Shown one piece after another: positions 8,016 through 16,833 of a stretch of 64,000 nucleotides of DNA. The position numbers were made by a program, and so were the translations under genes. Below the pieces are notes generated by a model that was given only the letters and a program-made list of their open reading frames with translations, did not search any database and was not told the DNA's origin. Where the stretch lies: assembly GCF_028737325.1 (NCBI RefSeq), contig NZ_JAQZCH010000001.1, positions 290,632 through 354,631 on the forward strand. Reading direction: 5' to 3'. This DNA comes from Microbacterium thalli (lineage in GTDB: Bacteria > Actinomycetota > Actinomycetes > Actinomycetales > Microbacteriaceae). How positions within the stretch are numbered: position 1 is the stretch's first letter; every line of letters begins with the position of its first letter.

Positions 8016-8777
8016 GTGGAGATCCTCCTCGACTTCGCCTGGATCGAGGCGACCGGTCTCGCCGCCGTCCGCACCACCGCCTTCGTCTTCATCGCCCCGC
8101 CGTTCTCGTACGGCGCTTTCCCCGCGCGCATCAAGGCGATGGTCGCCGTCGGGGTCGCCCTCGCGCTGAGTGGAACCGTCGCTCCCGGGTACGAGAGCCT
8201 CGGCACCGGGCCCTTCTTCCTCGCGCTCACGCTGCAGGTGCTGACCGGCGCGATCCTCGGGTTCCTCGTGCTCGCGTGCTTCACCGCGGTGCAGTCCGCC
8301 GGCGGACTGATCGACGTCTTCGGCGGCTTCCAGCTCGCGCAGGCGTTCGACCCGCAGATGAACGTCAACGGTGCGCAGTTCACGCGGCTGTTCCAGATGA
8401 TCGCCCTCGTGCTGTTGTTCGCGTCCAACGGGTACCAGCTGATCCTGGCGGGGCTCGCGCGCAGTTTTGCGGCCATCCCCGTCGACGGCGTGCTCGACCT
8501 CGCGCGTCCGGCCGAGCTGATGATCGGCACGGCGTCGCAGCTGCTCGTGGCGGCGGTGCAGATCGCGGGCCCGCTGCTGCTCGTGCTGTTCCTCGCCGAC
8601 ATCGCCCTCGGACTCGTCAGCCGTGTCGCGCCCGCGCTCAACGCCTTCGCGCTCGGCTTCCCGCTGAAGATCATCCTCACGTTCCTGCTCGCCGGCACGG
8701 TCATCCTCGCCCTGCCCGGCGTCGTCGGCGCCCTCACCGACGACGCCGTCGGGCTCCTGATCGGGGGCGCACGATGA
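8016..8777 (+). CDS. fliR: Flagellar type III export gate protein FliR
   Basis: A 253-residue membrane protein with about six hydrophobic segments. The pattern RTTAFVFIAPPFSYGAFPAR near the start and GGLIDVFGGFQLAQAFDPQ in the middle are FliR hallmarks. It completes the export gate with FliP and FliQ. GTG 8016 follows the fliQ stop by one base, with GGGCGGG just upstream. The stop overlaps flhB (ATGA). Confidence 0.96.
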   Translation: MEILLDFAWIEATGLAAVRTTAFVFIAPPFSYGAFPARIKAMVAVGVALALSGTVAPGYESLGTGPFFLALTLQVLTGAILGFLVLACFTAVQSAGGLIDVFGGFQLAQAFDPQMNVNGAQFTRLFQMIALVLLFASNGYQLILAGLARSFAAIPVDGVLDLARPAELMIGTASQLLVAAVQIAGPLLLVLFLADIALGLVSRVAPALNAFALGFPLKIILTFLLAGTVILALPGVVGALTDDAVGLLIGGAR

Positions 8778-9865
8778 GCGACGACACCGGTGAACGGACC
8801 GAGAAGGCCTCCCGGCGCAAGCTGCGCGAGGCCCGCCGCAAGGGCCAGATCACCCGCAGCCAGGACCTGTCGGCGTGGCTCGCGATCGGCACGGTCGCAG
8901 CGCTCCTGCCGATGATGATCGGGGCGGGCGCCGATGCGGGTCGCGCGCAGTTCGTCGAGGTCGCCGCCATCATCCGCAACCCCGACCCCGCCCACGCCGT
9001 CGCCGCGCTCGGCTCGGGGCTGGCCGGCATCCCGGCGATGCTCGGCGTCGCGCTGGCTGCCGTTGCGGTGGTCGCGCTCGTCGGGTCGGTCGCCCAGGGC
9101 GGCATCCACCTGCGCGGCGTGCCGGCGCGGTACGAGCAGTTCAACGTCGTGGCCGGCATCAAGCGCCTCTTCGGGATGCAGGCGCTGTGGGAGGGCGCGA
9201 AGGCGCTGATGAAGACAGCGGCGATCGGACTCGCCCTGTGGTTCGTCGTCGCGGGCCTCATGCCGGTGCTGATGATGAGCGGAGCGCATCCCATCTCGCG
9301 GCTGCTCGAAATCGCGTCGACCGTCGTGACCTCGCTGCTCATCACCGCCGTCGCGGTCGGCATCGTGCTCGCCGCCATCGACGTCCTGGTCGTCATGCGC
9401 CGCAACCGCAAGCACACGCGCATGACGAAGAAGGAAGCGCGCGACGAGCACAAGAGCACCGAGGGCGACCCGCACGTCCGGGGCCAGCGCCGTGCCCGCC
9501 AGATGGCGATCAGCCGCAACCGGATGATCGCCGCCGTCGGCGACGCCGATGTCGTGCTCGTGAACCCCACCCACGTCGCCGTAGCCCTGCGCTACGAGCC
9601 CGGCAGGTCCGCGCCGCGCGTGGTCGCGAAGGGCCAGGGCATCATCGCCGAGCGCATCCGCGACCGCGCACACGAGGCGGGGGTGCCGCTCGTGCGCGAC
9701 ATCCCGCTTGCCCGTGCCCTTCATGCCGCGTGCGAGCTCGGACAGCCGATCCCGAGCGAGCTCTACACCGCCGTCGCCCGCGTGCTCGTCTTCGTCGACG
9801 GGCTCAAGCGCCGCGGCGTGGCCCGCGGCGTCCACACCGTTCCCCCGAGGAAGGACCCCCGATGA
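8774..9865 (+). CDS. flhB: Flagellar export switch protein FlhB
   Basis: A 363-residue protein with four membrane helices in the first 210 residues and a cytoplasmic domain that self-cleaves at the conserved Asn264-Pro-Thr-His. Cleavage and contact with FliK switch the exporter from hook to filament substrates, which fits fliK being in the same operon. The N terminus (GERTEKASRRKLREARRKGQ) is typical. ATG 8774 overlaps fliR; the stop overlaps flhA. Confidence 0.97.
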   Translation: MSDDTGERTEKASRRKLREARRKGQITRSQDLSAWLAIGTVAALLPMMIGAGADAGRAQFVEVAAIIRNPDPAHAVAALGSGLAGIPAMLGVALAAVAVVALVGSVAQGGIHLRGVPARYEQFNVVAGIKRLFGMQALWEGAKALMKTAAIGLALWFVVAGLMPVLMMSGAHPISRLLEIASTVVTSLLITAVAVGIVLAAIDVLVVMRRNRKHTRMTKKEARDEHKSTEGDPHVRGQRRARQMAISRNRMIAAVGDADVVLVNPTHVAVALRYEPGRSAPRVVAKGQGIIAERIRDRAHEAGVPLVRDIPLARALHAACELGQPIPSELYTAVARVLVFVDGLKRRGVARGVHTVPPRKDPR

Positions 9866-11910
9866 ACATCCTCAAGAGGTCGCTCGTACCCGTCGGGGTC
9901 GTCGGCATCATCATGCTGCTCGTCGTCCCCGTGCCACCGCCGGTTCTCGACGTGCTCATCATCGCCAACATCCTGTTCGCGCTGCTGATCCTGCTCACGT
10001 CGATGTTCGTGAAGAAGCCGCTCGACTTCGCGGTCTTCCCGTCGCTGCTGCTCGTGGCGACGCTGTTCCGGCTCGGCCTGAACGTCGCCTCGACCAAGCT
10101 CGTGCTCGGCGAAGCGCACGCCGGTCAGGTCATCGACGCGTTCGCCGCGATCGCCGTCGGCGGCTCGCTCGTGATCGGCATCGTCGTCTTCCTGATCCTC
10201 ATCGTCATCCAGTTCGTCGTGGTCACCAAGGGCGCCGAGCGCGTCGCCGAGGTGGGCGCCCGCTTCACGCTCGACGCGATGCCGGGCAAGCAGATGGCGA
10301 TCGACGCCGACCTCAACGCCGGACTCATCACGGATGCCGAGGCGCGCAGCCGGCGCGCCGAGATCGCCGCGGAGGCCGACTTCTACGGCGCGATGGACGG
10401 CGCGTCGAAGTTTGTCAAGGGCGACGCGATCGCGGGCCTCGTCATCATCATCATCAACCTCGTCGGCGGGGTCGCGATCGGCATGATGTCGCACGGCATG
10501 GAGATCGGCGAGGCGCTGAACACGTATGCGCTGCTGACGATCGGCGACGGCCTGACCACGCAGATCCCGGCCCTGCTCATGGCCGTCGCGACGGGCATGA
10601 TCGTCACCCGCTCGGGCGCGGAATCCGACATGGGGACGGCGGCGGCGACGCAGCTGACGCAGTCGCGCAACGCGCTGTCGATCGCCGGGGGCGCCGCGAT
10701 CGTCATGTCGTTCATCCCCGGCATGCCCATGCTGCCGTTCCTCGTGATCGGGGCGACGCTGCTGCTCATCGCCCAGCGGGTCGGCTCGCGCACACCGGCG
10801 GCGTCGGCCGAGGACGCCCCGGTGCCCGACGCCCGCGCCGCCGACTCGCCGGAGGAGCTCGCCGAGCGCATGCGCGTGCACGCGCTCGAGATCCTGCTGG
10901 CCCCCGACGTCGTCGACCTCGTCACGGGCGGTCCCGACGACCTGCTCGGGCGGGTCCGCTCGCTGCGCCGCAAGACCGCCGCGGAGCTCGGACTCGTCGT
11001 GCCTCCCGTGCGCACGCGCGACAGCATCGAGCTGCCGCCTGCCACCTACGTCATCCGGGTCGCCGGCATCGAGGCGGGACGGGGGGTGGCGCCGCGCGGG
11101 TCGATGCTGGCCCTCGGTGCGGGCCTCGACGCCCTGCCCGGCGCATCGTCGCCCGACCCGGTGTTCGGGATCGACGGCAAGTGGGTGCCGCTCGAGATGC
11201 GCCACAGCGCCGAGCTGGCGGGAGCGACCGTCGTCGACCGCGCGAGCGTGATCATCACGCACCTCTCCAGCGTGATCCAGACGCACGCCGCGCGCCTGCT
11301 CAGCCGCGAGGACGTGCGGCAGCTCACCGAGGCGCTGCGCCAGGTCAGCCCCGCCGCCGTCGAGGAGCTCACCCCGGCGCTGCTCTCGCTCGCCGAGGTG
11401 CAGCGCGTACTGCAGGGGCTGCTCGCCGAGCGCATCCCGATCAACGACCTGGCCCGCATCTACGAGGCGCTCGCACTGCGGGCGAAGACCTCGACCGACC
11501 CCGAGGTCCTCGTCGAGGCCGCCCGCGCCGCCCTCGGACCGGCCGTCGCGACGCGGTTCGCGGAACAGGGCCGGCTGCGCATCGTCATGATCGATCCGCT
11601 GCTCGAGCAGGCGATGCTCGAGGCCATGCGCCCGAGCGAGGAGGGGATGCACATCGCCCTCGACCCGCGGCGGCTCGAGGCGGTCATCTCGTCGACGAAG
11701 GCGGCGCTGACAGCGGCCGGCGCCGGAGCCGAGCCGGTGCTCGTGTGTGCGCCGTCGCTGCGGCCGGCGGTGCGGCGGCTCATCTCGTCGCAGACCGACG
11801 GGGTGCCCGTGCTGTCGTACACCGAAGCGACGGCCGGCGGGCTCGCGATCGACACCGTCGGCGTCATCCGCGACACCGTCGACGACTTGCCCGTCATCAG
11901 TCCCGCATGA
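9862..11910 (+). CDS. flhA: Flagellar export apparatus protein FlhA
   Basis: A 682-residue protein of normal family length. Hydrophobic helices occupy about residues 1-310, including the FHIPEP-type cytoplasmic loop (VTKGAERVAEVGARFTLDAM, PGKQMAIDADLNAGLI). A large cytoplasmic domain (about 340-682) forms the nonameric ring that docks chaperone-substrate complexes. The ATG has GAGGAAGGA upstream and overlaps the flhB stop. It closes the export block of the operon. Confidence 0.97.
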   Translation: MNILKRSLVPVGVVGIIMLLVVPVPPPVLDVLIIANILFALLILLTSMFVKKPLDFAVFPSLLLVATLFRLGLNVASTKLVLGEAHAGQVIDAFAAIAVGGSLVIGIVVFLILIVIQFVVVTKGAERVAEVGARFTLDAMPGKQMAIDADLNAGLITDAEARSRRAEIAAEADFYGAMDGASKFVKGDAIAGLVIIIINLVGGVAIGMMSHGMEIGEALNTYALLTIGDGLTTQIPALLMAVATGMIVTRSGAESDMGTAAATQLTQSRNALSIAGGAAIVMSFIPGMPMLPFLVIGATLLLIAQRVGSRTPAASAEDAPVPDARAADSPEELAERMRVHALEILLAPDVVDLVTGGPDDLLGRVRSLRRKTAAELGLVVPPVRTRDSIELPPATYVIRVAGIEAGRGVAPRGSMLALGAGLDALPGASSPDPVFGIDGKWVPLEMRHSAELAGATVVDRASVIITHLSSVIQTHAARLLSREDVRQLTEALRQVSPAAVEELTPALLSLAEVQRVLQGLLAERIPINDLARIYEALALRAKTSTDPEVLVEAARAALGPAVATRFAEQGRLRIVMIDPLLEQAMLEAMRPSEEGMHIALDPRRLEAVISSTKAALTAAGAGAEPVLVCAPSLRPAVRRLISSQTDGVPVLSYTEATAGGLAIDTVGVIRDTVDDLPVISPA

Positions 11911-11981
11911 CCGGGCGACGCGACGGCGCCCGCTTCGCGTGGAACGACGACGCGCGGGCGCGCGGAAAGTAGGGTGATCGA

Positions 11982-12242
11982 GTGCTGGTGTTGACGAGAC
12001 GTGTCGGTGAGCGGGTGCTCATCGGCGACGACATCGAGGTGACGGTCCTCGAGGTCAAGGGCGACAGCGTGCGGCTGGGCATCCAGGCGCCGCGCGAGAC
12101 GCGGATCCAGCGCGCCGAGATCGTCGCCGCCGTCGAGAGCGAGAACGTCTCCGCCGCGCAGGCGCCGGCCGACGAGGGCCAGGCGCTCCTCAACGCACTT
12201 GTCCGCCGCCAGGGCACAGCCCCGACGGCGGACGAAGAGTGA
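11982..12242 (+). CDS. csrA: Carbon storage/flagellin translation regulator CsrA
   Basis: An 86-residue RNA-binding protein. MLVLTRRVGERVLIGDDIEV and DSVRLGIQAPRETRIQRAEI are the conserved beta-strands and helix of CsrA, which binds GGA motifs near ribosome sites. In Gram-positive flagellated bacteria CsrA represses flagellin translation and is countered by FliW; no fliW is in this window. The start is GTG 11982, 71 bases after flhA. The C-terminal tail after residue 50 is variable. Confidence 0.95.
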   Translation: MLVLTRRVGERVLIGDDIEVTVLEVKGDSVRLGIQAPRETRIQRAEIVAAVESENVSAAQAPADEGQALLNALVRRQGTAPTADEE

Positions 12243-12245
12243 GCG

Positions 12246-12262
12246 GCGGCCGTAGCGGCCGC
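12246..12262. terminator. Possible bidirectional terminator between csrA and the solute-binding gene
   Basis: GCGGCCG (12246-12252) and CGGCCGC (12256-12262) form a 7-bp stem with a 3-base loop in the 38-base convergent gap. No T-tract follows on either strand, so strength is uncertain. Confidence 0.4.
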
Positions 12263-12280
12263 TGAGCGGGCGGCGCGGCG

Positions 12281-13342
12281 TCAGCCGGCGAGCGCTCCCG
12301 ACATCTCGTCGATGTTCTGCTGCATCCACGCGACGTAGTCGACGTCATCGGGCATCAGCTCGGAGAACTCGAGCACCGGGATGCCGAGTTCGTCGGCCAG
12401 CCGGGTCATCTCGGTCGTCTCGGCGCCGCCGGTCTGGGCGTTGACGATGACGAGCCGCACGTCGCCCGACCGCAGCGTCTGCTGCGCCTCGAGCAGCGTC
12501 GCGGGCGGAACGTCCTGCCCCTCTTCGACCGCCTCGCTGAAGGCGGCGGGGGTCGCGTCCTCGAGTCCGGCCGCAGCGGCGAGGTACACCGGCACCGGCT
12601 CGGTCACGAAGATCTTCTGGCCGGCGTGCTCGGCCGAGATCGCCTCGAGCGAGGTCTCCAGGCCCTCGATGCGCTCGATGAGCGCGGCGGCGTTGGTCTC
12701 GAACGTCTCCGCTCGCTCGGCGTCGAGCTCGCCCAGCTCGTGCGCGATGTCTTCCACCAGGTGCGCGATGGTGTGCGGGTCGTACCAGACGTGCTCGTTG
12801 AAGCCCTCGATGTGGTCGTGGCCCGCGTGGTCGTGCCCGTCCTCCTCGGCGTGCTCGTCGGCGTGCTCCTCGCCCGCGTGGGTGGCGTCGGCTGCGGCGG
12901 GAGTCTCGTCGGCGTGCTCCTCGCCCGCGTGGTCGTCGTGACCGTGGCCGTCGGCGCCGGGATAGTCGTGCGCGTACTCGACGGCGGTCAGCACCGGAGC
13001 CTTCGTGCCGCTCGCATCGATGAGACCCTCGATGAACGCGTCGTACCCGCCGCCGTTCTCGATGATGAGGTCTGCCTCCGACACCGTCAGCTGGTCGCGC
13101 GCCGACGCCTCGTACGAGTGCGGGTCCTGCGCGAGCGACGTGATGATCGCGGTCACCTCGACGGCGTCGCCGCCGACCTCGGCCGCGAGCGACCCGTACA
13201 CGTTGGTCGACGCCACGATGCTGAGCGTGTCGCCGCCCTCGCTCGAGCCGCTCGCACCCGGTGCGGCCGTTCCGGCGCAGCCGGCGAGGGTGAGGGATGC
13301 CGCGGCAACGAGCGCGGCGGCAGGAAGAAGACGACGGGTCAT
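12281..13342 (-). CDS. Zinc/manganese ABC-type solute-binding lipoprotein, ZnuA family
   Basis: A 353-residue lipoprotein: signal peptide with lipobox LTLAGC (Cys22), then a ZnuA/TroA fold. Metal-ligand regions are visible: a His near DPHSYE, the HVWYDPH motif, and later His/Glu/Asp motifs. A long His/Asp/Glu-rich loop lies between about 125 and 175 (repeats like HAGEEHADE), typical of zinc-binding members. It would deliver zinc, less likely manganese, to an ABC permease. No permease or ATPase gene is adjacent, so the partner is elsewhere. The start is ATG 13342; an ATG four codons upstream (13354) is possible. A Zur-like box lies just upstream. Confidence 0.85.
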   Translation of the reverse strand: MTRRLLPAAALVAAASLTLAGCAGTAAPGASGSSEGGDTLSIVASTNVYGSLAAEVGGDAVEVTAIITSLAQDPHSYEASARDQLTVSEADLIIENGGGYDAFIEGLIDASGTKAPVLTAVEYAHDYPGADGHGHDDHAGEEHADETPAAADATHAGEEHADEHAEEDGHDHAGHDHIEGFNEHVWYDPHTIAHLVEDIAHELGELDAERAETFETNAAALIERIEGLETSLEAISAEHAGQKIFVTEPVPVYLAAAAGLEDATPAAFSEAVEEGQDVPPATLLEAQQTLRSGDVRLVIVNAQTGGAETTEMTRLADELGIPVLEFSELMPDDVDYVAWMQQNIDEMSGALAG

Positions 13343-13361
13343 GCCGACGATCATACGTTAG

Positions 13362-13376
13362 TGATAATCGTTCTCT
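13362..13376. promoter_or_regulatory. Candidate Zur/Fur-family box before the metal-binding lipoprotein gene
   Basis: TGATAATCGTTCTCT, an A/T-rich, partly dyad-symmetric stretch in otherwise GC-rich DNA, lies about 20 bases upstream of the lipoprotein start. It resembles Zur boxes with TGAtAAT-N-ATTaTCA symmetry, though only four of six half-site positions match across the centre. Zinc-dependent repression is inferred. Confidence 0.45.
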
Positions 13377-13572
13377 CAACATGGCGGAGGCACGAAGGGA
13401 CGCGCCCGAGAGTTTCGGTGGGCCGAACGATTCGCACGCCCGAAATGCTGGCAATCGCGGCTTTCGGCGGTCGTCGGCTGCCGGCGACTGGCAAGCTCGA
13501 TGAGGCGCATCCCGCGGTCAGACCGCCGGCCGATCGCCGATCATCTCGATCTCATCGCCCCGAGGAGGACCC

Positions 13573-14139
13573 ATGTCGCCGTGGGCGCTGTTCATCCTCG
13601 CCGTCGGCGTCTCGGCCGACGCGTTCGCGGTGGCGCTGGGCAAGGGCGTGCAGCTTCGCACGCACATCGTGCGGGGCGCGCTGCTCATCGCGGGAGCGTT
13701 CGGGCTGGCGCAGGCGGTGATGCCGCTCATCGGCTGGCTGCTGGGCAGCACCTTCGCCGACGCGATCGCCCCGTTCGACCACTGGATCGCCTTCGCCCTG
13801 CTCGCTGCGATCGGCGTGAAGATGCTGTGGGAGGCCTTCCGGCCCGACGATGACGCCGAGGGCGCGGCATCCGGTATCTCGGCGCGCGAGATCGTGCTGC
13901 TCGCCCTCGCGACGAGCATCGACGCCTTGGCGGTGGGCGTCTCGTTCGCGTTCCTCATGGTGCCGGTGTGGGTCGCCGTCGTCTCGATCGGCGTCGTCAC
14001 CTTCGCCCTGTCGTTCGTCGCGGTGCTCATCGGTCACCGCGTGGGCACCCGCTGGCGCAAGCCGGCCGAGATCATCGGCGGCGTCGTGCTCATCGGCATC
14101 GGCACGCAGATCCTCATCGAGCACCTGCTCGCCGGCTAG
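13573..14139 (+). CDS. mntP: Manganese exporter MntP
   Basis: A 188-residue membrane protein with six hydrophobic segments arranged as two related halves. Each half carries the conserved acidic motif (VSADAFAVALGKG near the start, ATSIDALAVGVSFAF in the second half). This is the MntP/YebN family, which pumps Mn(II) out of the cell. The ATG has GAGGAGGA seven bases upstream. The 193-base leader (13380-13572) was checked for a yybP-ykoY Mn riboswitch; none was recognised. Confidence 0.9.
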   Translation: MSPWALFILAVGVSADAFAVALGKGVQLRTHIVRGALLIAGAFGLAQAVMPLIGWLLGSTFADAIAPFDHWIAFALLAAIGVKMLWEAFRPDDDAEGAASGISAREIVLLALATSIDALAVGVSFAFLMVPVWVAVVSIGVVTFALSFVAVLIGHRVGTRWRKPAEIIGGVVLIGIGTQILIEHLLAG

Positions 14140-14155
14140 TCCCGGCGTCGGCGCG

Positions 14156-14407
14156 TCAGCCCGCGAGCTTCGCCTTCACATACGCCACGACGGCGTTCGC
14201 GTGACCGTGGCCGAGGCCGTGCTCGGTCTTGAGCGCGTCGACGACCTGCATGTGCGACCGGCCCTCGGCGAGCTGGTCCGCCGCGATGTCGAGCCAGTGC
14301 TGGATCGGCAGGCCGTATGTCTTCTCGATGCTCGGGAAGTACGACGCCGGCCCCTTCGGCTTGTTCGCGGGGTCGATCTCGGGAGCCGGGACGCGAGGCG
14401 CAGTCAT
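14156..14407 (-). CDS. DUF4287 domain protein
   Basis: An 83-residue protein. The core (GPASYFPSIEKTYGLPIQHW, then DQLAEGRSHMQVVDALKTEH, then GLGHGHANAVVAYVKAK) matches the small DUF4287 family, common in actinobacteria and of unknown function. ATG 14407 is preferred to an upstream start because the extra N-terminal residues are Arg/Gly-rich and unlike the family. It converges with mntP across 16 bases. Confidence 0.85.
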   Translation of the reverse strand: MTAPRVPAPEIDPANKPKGPASYFPSIEKTYGLPIQHWLDIAADQLAEGRSHMQVVDALKTEHGLGHGHANAVVAYVKAKLAG

Positions 14408-14453
14408 GCGCCCGAGGCTACCCCCCCGCACGCCTCGCATGCGTCGGCCGGCG

Positions 14454-15821
14454 TCACTCGAGCAGCAGCGCGGGCTCCTCGAGCACGGATGCCACGTCGG
14501 CGAGGAACCGGCTCATGCCGTCGCCGTCGACGACGCGGTGGTCGAACGACCCCGACACGGTCGTGACGTAGCGCGGGCGCACCTCGCCGTCGACGACCCA
14601 CGGCTTCTGCCGGATCGTGCCCATCGCGACGATGCCCGACTCGCCCGGGTTGATGATTGGGGTGCCGGCATCCATCCCGAACACGCCGATGTTGGTGATC
14701 GTGATCGTGCCGCCCTGCTGGTCGGCGGGCGAGGTCTTGCCCTCGCGAGCGGTGAGCGTCAGCTTCTCGAGCGCGCGGGCGAGGCCGCGCATGTTGAGGT
14801 CCTGCGCGTCCTTGATATTCGGCACGAGCAGGCCGCGCGGGGTCGCGGCGGCGATCCCGAGGTTGACGTAGTGACGCACGCGGATCTCGGCGCCAGCCTC
14901 GGTCTCGACCCAGGCGGCGTTCACCATCGGGGTGCGGCGGACGGCCCAGACCACCGCGCGGGCGACGATCAGCAGCGGCGAGACCTTGATGTCGGCGAAG
15001 TCGGGCGACGCCTTCATCCGCTTGACGAGCTCCATCGTGCGCGTCGCGTCGACGTCGGTCCACACCGACACGTGCGGCGCCGTGTGGGCCGAGTCGACCA
15101 TGTGCTTGGCGGTGACCTTGCGCACGCCCTTGACGGGGATCGTCTCTTCGCGGTCGTCGGCGGGCTCGCCCGTGACGACGGCCGGCGGCACGGGGATGCG
15201 CTGCTCGCGCACCTCGGGACGCTCCGGGGTCTGCAGGTTGCGGAACACGGATGCCTGTGACGCGTGGTTCACGACATCCTCACGCGTCACCTCACCGGCC
15301 GAGCCCGTCGGCGTGACCGAGGCCAGGTCGACCCCCAGGTCGCGCGCGAGCTTGCGGATGGGGGGCTTGGCCACGACGCCGACGGCCGCACGCGCGGGCG
15401 CCTCGGCGGGCTTGCGCCGGCGCGACTGCACCTGGCCCGCCCCGCCGTAGCCGACGAGCACGGACCCGCTCTCCTCCGGCGCGGCCGGAGCGGCGGCAGC
15501 CGGAGCAGCGGGGGCAGCAGGAGCCGCGGCGGGCGCAGCGGCGGGCGCGGCGGCGGGAGCGGCGGCGGGAGCGGCGGGGGCCCCGGCGGCGATCGTGATG
15601 ATCGCGGCGCCGACCTCGACCGTCGTGCCCTCGTCGACGAGCAGCTCGCCGACCGTGCCCGAGAAGGGCGAGGGAAGCTCGACGAGCGACTTCGCCGTCT
15701 CGATCTCGACGAGGACGTCGTTGACCGCGACCTCGTCGCCGGCCGCGACGCGCCACTGCACGATCTCGGCCTCGGTGAGGCCTTCGCCGACGTCCGGCAG
15801 GTGGAAGGTCTGGGTGCTCAT
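14454..15821 (-). CDS. 2-oxo-acid dehydrogenase E2, dihydrolipoamide acyltransferase
   Basis: A 455-residue acyltransferase. It has an N-terminal lipoyl domain with lipoate attached at Lys44 ([15 protein letters not shown]), an Ala/Pro-rich flexible linker (about 82-115), a peripheral subunit-binding domain ([20 protein letters not shown], about 155-190), and the catalytic domain ending with the active-site motif [17 protein letters not shown]. It moves acyl groups from E1 to CoA. Third gene of an E1 alpha-E1 beta-E2 operon; no E3 gene is adjacent. Branched-chain-type (bkd) function is the best guess. Confidence 0.93.
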   Translation of the reverse strand: MSTQTFHLPDVGEGLTEAEIVQWRVAAGDEVAVNDVLVEIETAKSLVELPSPFSGTVGELLVDEGTTVEVGAAIITIAAGAPAAPAAAPAAAPAAAPAAAPAAPAAPAAAAPAAPEESGSVLVGYGGAGQVQSRRRKPAEAPARAAVGVVAKPPIRKLARDLGVDLASVTPTGSAGEVTREDVVNHASQASVFRNLQTPERPEVREQRIPVPPAVVTGEPADDREETIPVKGVRKVTAKHMVDSAHTAPHVSVWTDVDATRTMELVKRMKASPDFADIKVSPLLIVARAVVWAVRRTPMVNAAWVETEAGAEIRVRHYVNLGIAAATPRGLLVPNIKDAQDLNMRGLARALEKLTLTAREGKTSPADQQGGTITITNIGVFGMDAGTPIINPGESGIVAMGTIRQKPWVVDGEVRPRYVTTVSGSFDHRVVDGDGMSRFLADVASVLEEPALLLE

Positions 15822-15852
15822 GAGGGGATCCTCTCGCAGGCGCGTCGGATGG

Positions 15853-16833
15853 TCAGTAGGCGAGGGCGCGATCGACGGCCTCGAGGATGCGGTCGGCGTC
15901 GGGCAGGTACGAGCCCTCGAGCTTCGCGGCGGGGAACGGTACGTCGAAGCCCGACACCCGCAGGACGGGGGCTTCGAGCGAGAAGAAGGCCTGCTCGGTC
16001 ACGGTCGCGGCGATCTCGGAGCCGAGCGACGTGAAGCCGGGCGCCTCCTGGCCGTAGACCATGCGGCCGGTGCGCCGCACCGACTCGACGATCGGACCGT
16101 AGTCCACAGGCGAGAGCGAGCGCAGGTCGACGACCTCGCACGAGATGCCCTCGCTCTCGGCGAGCGCAGCGGCCTGCAGCAGCACGGTGACCATGGCGCC
16201 GTGGCCGACGAGCGTGACGTCGGTGCCGCGGCGCACGACGCGCGACGCGTGCAGCGGCAGCGCCCGGGCGGCCAGGTCGACCTCGCCCTTCGGCCAGTAC
16301 CGCGACTTGGGCTCGAGGAAGATCACCGGGTCGGGCGAAGCGATGGCGTCCTGGATCATCCAGTACGCGTCGTTCGGCGTGGACGGCGAGACGACCCGCA
16401 GGCCCGGCGTGTGGGTGAAGTACGCCTCGGGGCTCTCCTGGTGGTGCTCGACGGCGCCGATGTGGCCGCCGTAGGGGATGCGGATGACGACGGGGAACGA
16501 CATCCGTCCGTCGTGCCGGTTGGTCAGCTTCGCCAGCTGCGTGGTGATCTGGTCGAAGGCGGGGAAGACGAAGCCGTCGAACTGGATCTCGCACACGGGG
16601 CGGAAGCCCGCCATCGCGAGGCCGATCGCGGTGCCGACGATGCCCGACTCGGCCAGCGGTGTGTCGAGCACGCGGCGGTCGCCGAATTCGGCCTGCAGCC
16701 CCTCGGTGACGCGGAACACGCCGCCCAGGCGGCCGATGTCCTCACCCATGAGCAGGACGTGGTCGTCGTCCTGCATCGCGCGGCGCATGCCCGCGTTGAG
16801 CGCCTTGCTGAACGGCAGCGTCTCGACGCTCAT
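15853..16833 (-). CDS. 2-oxo-acid dehydrogenase E1 beta subunit
   Basis: A 326-residue thiamine-diphosphate enzyme subunit. It has the conserved [20 protein letters not shown] and [20 protein letters not shown] stretches and a transketolase C-terminal domain. With E1 alpha it decarboxylates the branched-chain (or related) 2-oxo acid and acylates lipoyl-E2. ATG 16833 was chosen over a start 14 codons upstream because GGGAGG precedes it and it overlaps the E1 alpha stop (ATGA). E2 follows after 31 bases. Confidence 0.94.
   Translation of the reverse strand: MSVETLPFSKALNAGMRRAMQDDDHVLLMGEDIGRLGGVFRVTEGLQAEFGDRRVLDTPLAESGIVGTAIGLAMAGFRPVCEIQFDGFVFPAFDQITTQLAKLTNRHDGRMSFPVVIRIPYGGHIGAVEHHQESPEAYFTHTPGLRVVSPSTPNDAYWMIQDAIASPDPVIFLEPKSRYWPKGEVDLAARALPLHASRVVRRGTDVTLVGHGAMVTVLLQAAALAESEGISCEVVDLRSLSPVDYGPIVESVRRTGRMVYGQEAPGFTSLGSEIAATVTEQAFFSLEAPVLRVSGFDVPFPAAKLEGSYLPDADRILEAVDRALAY

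Noticed and set aside
7724..11652. Very long open frames on the minus strand opposite the export genes
   Set aside because: They mirror fliQ-flhA in high-GC sequence, have Arg/Asp/His-rich compositions without domains, and no ribosome sites. They are shadows.
13380..13572. Mn-sensing yybP-ykoY riboswitch before mntP
   Set aside because: The expected conserved loops and terminal hairpin could not be found in the leader.
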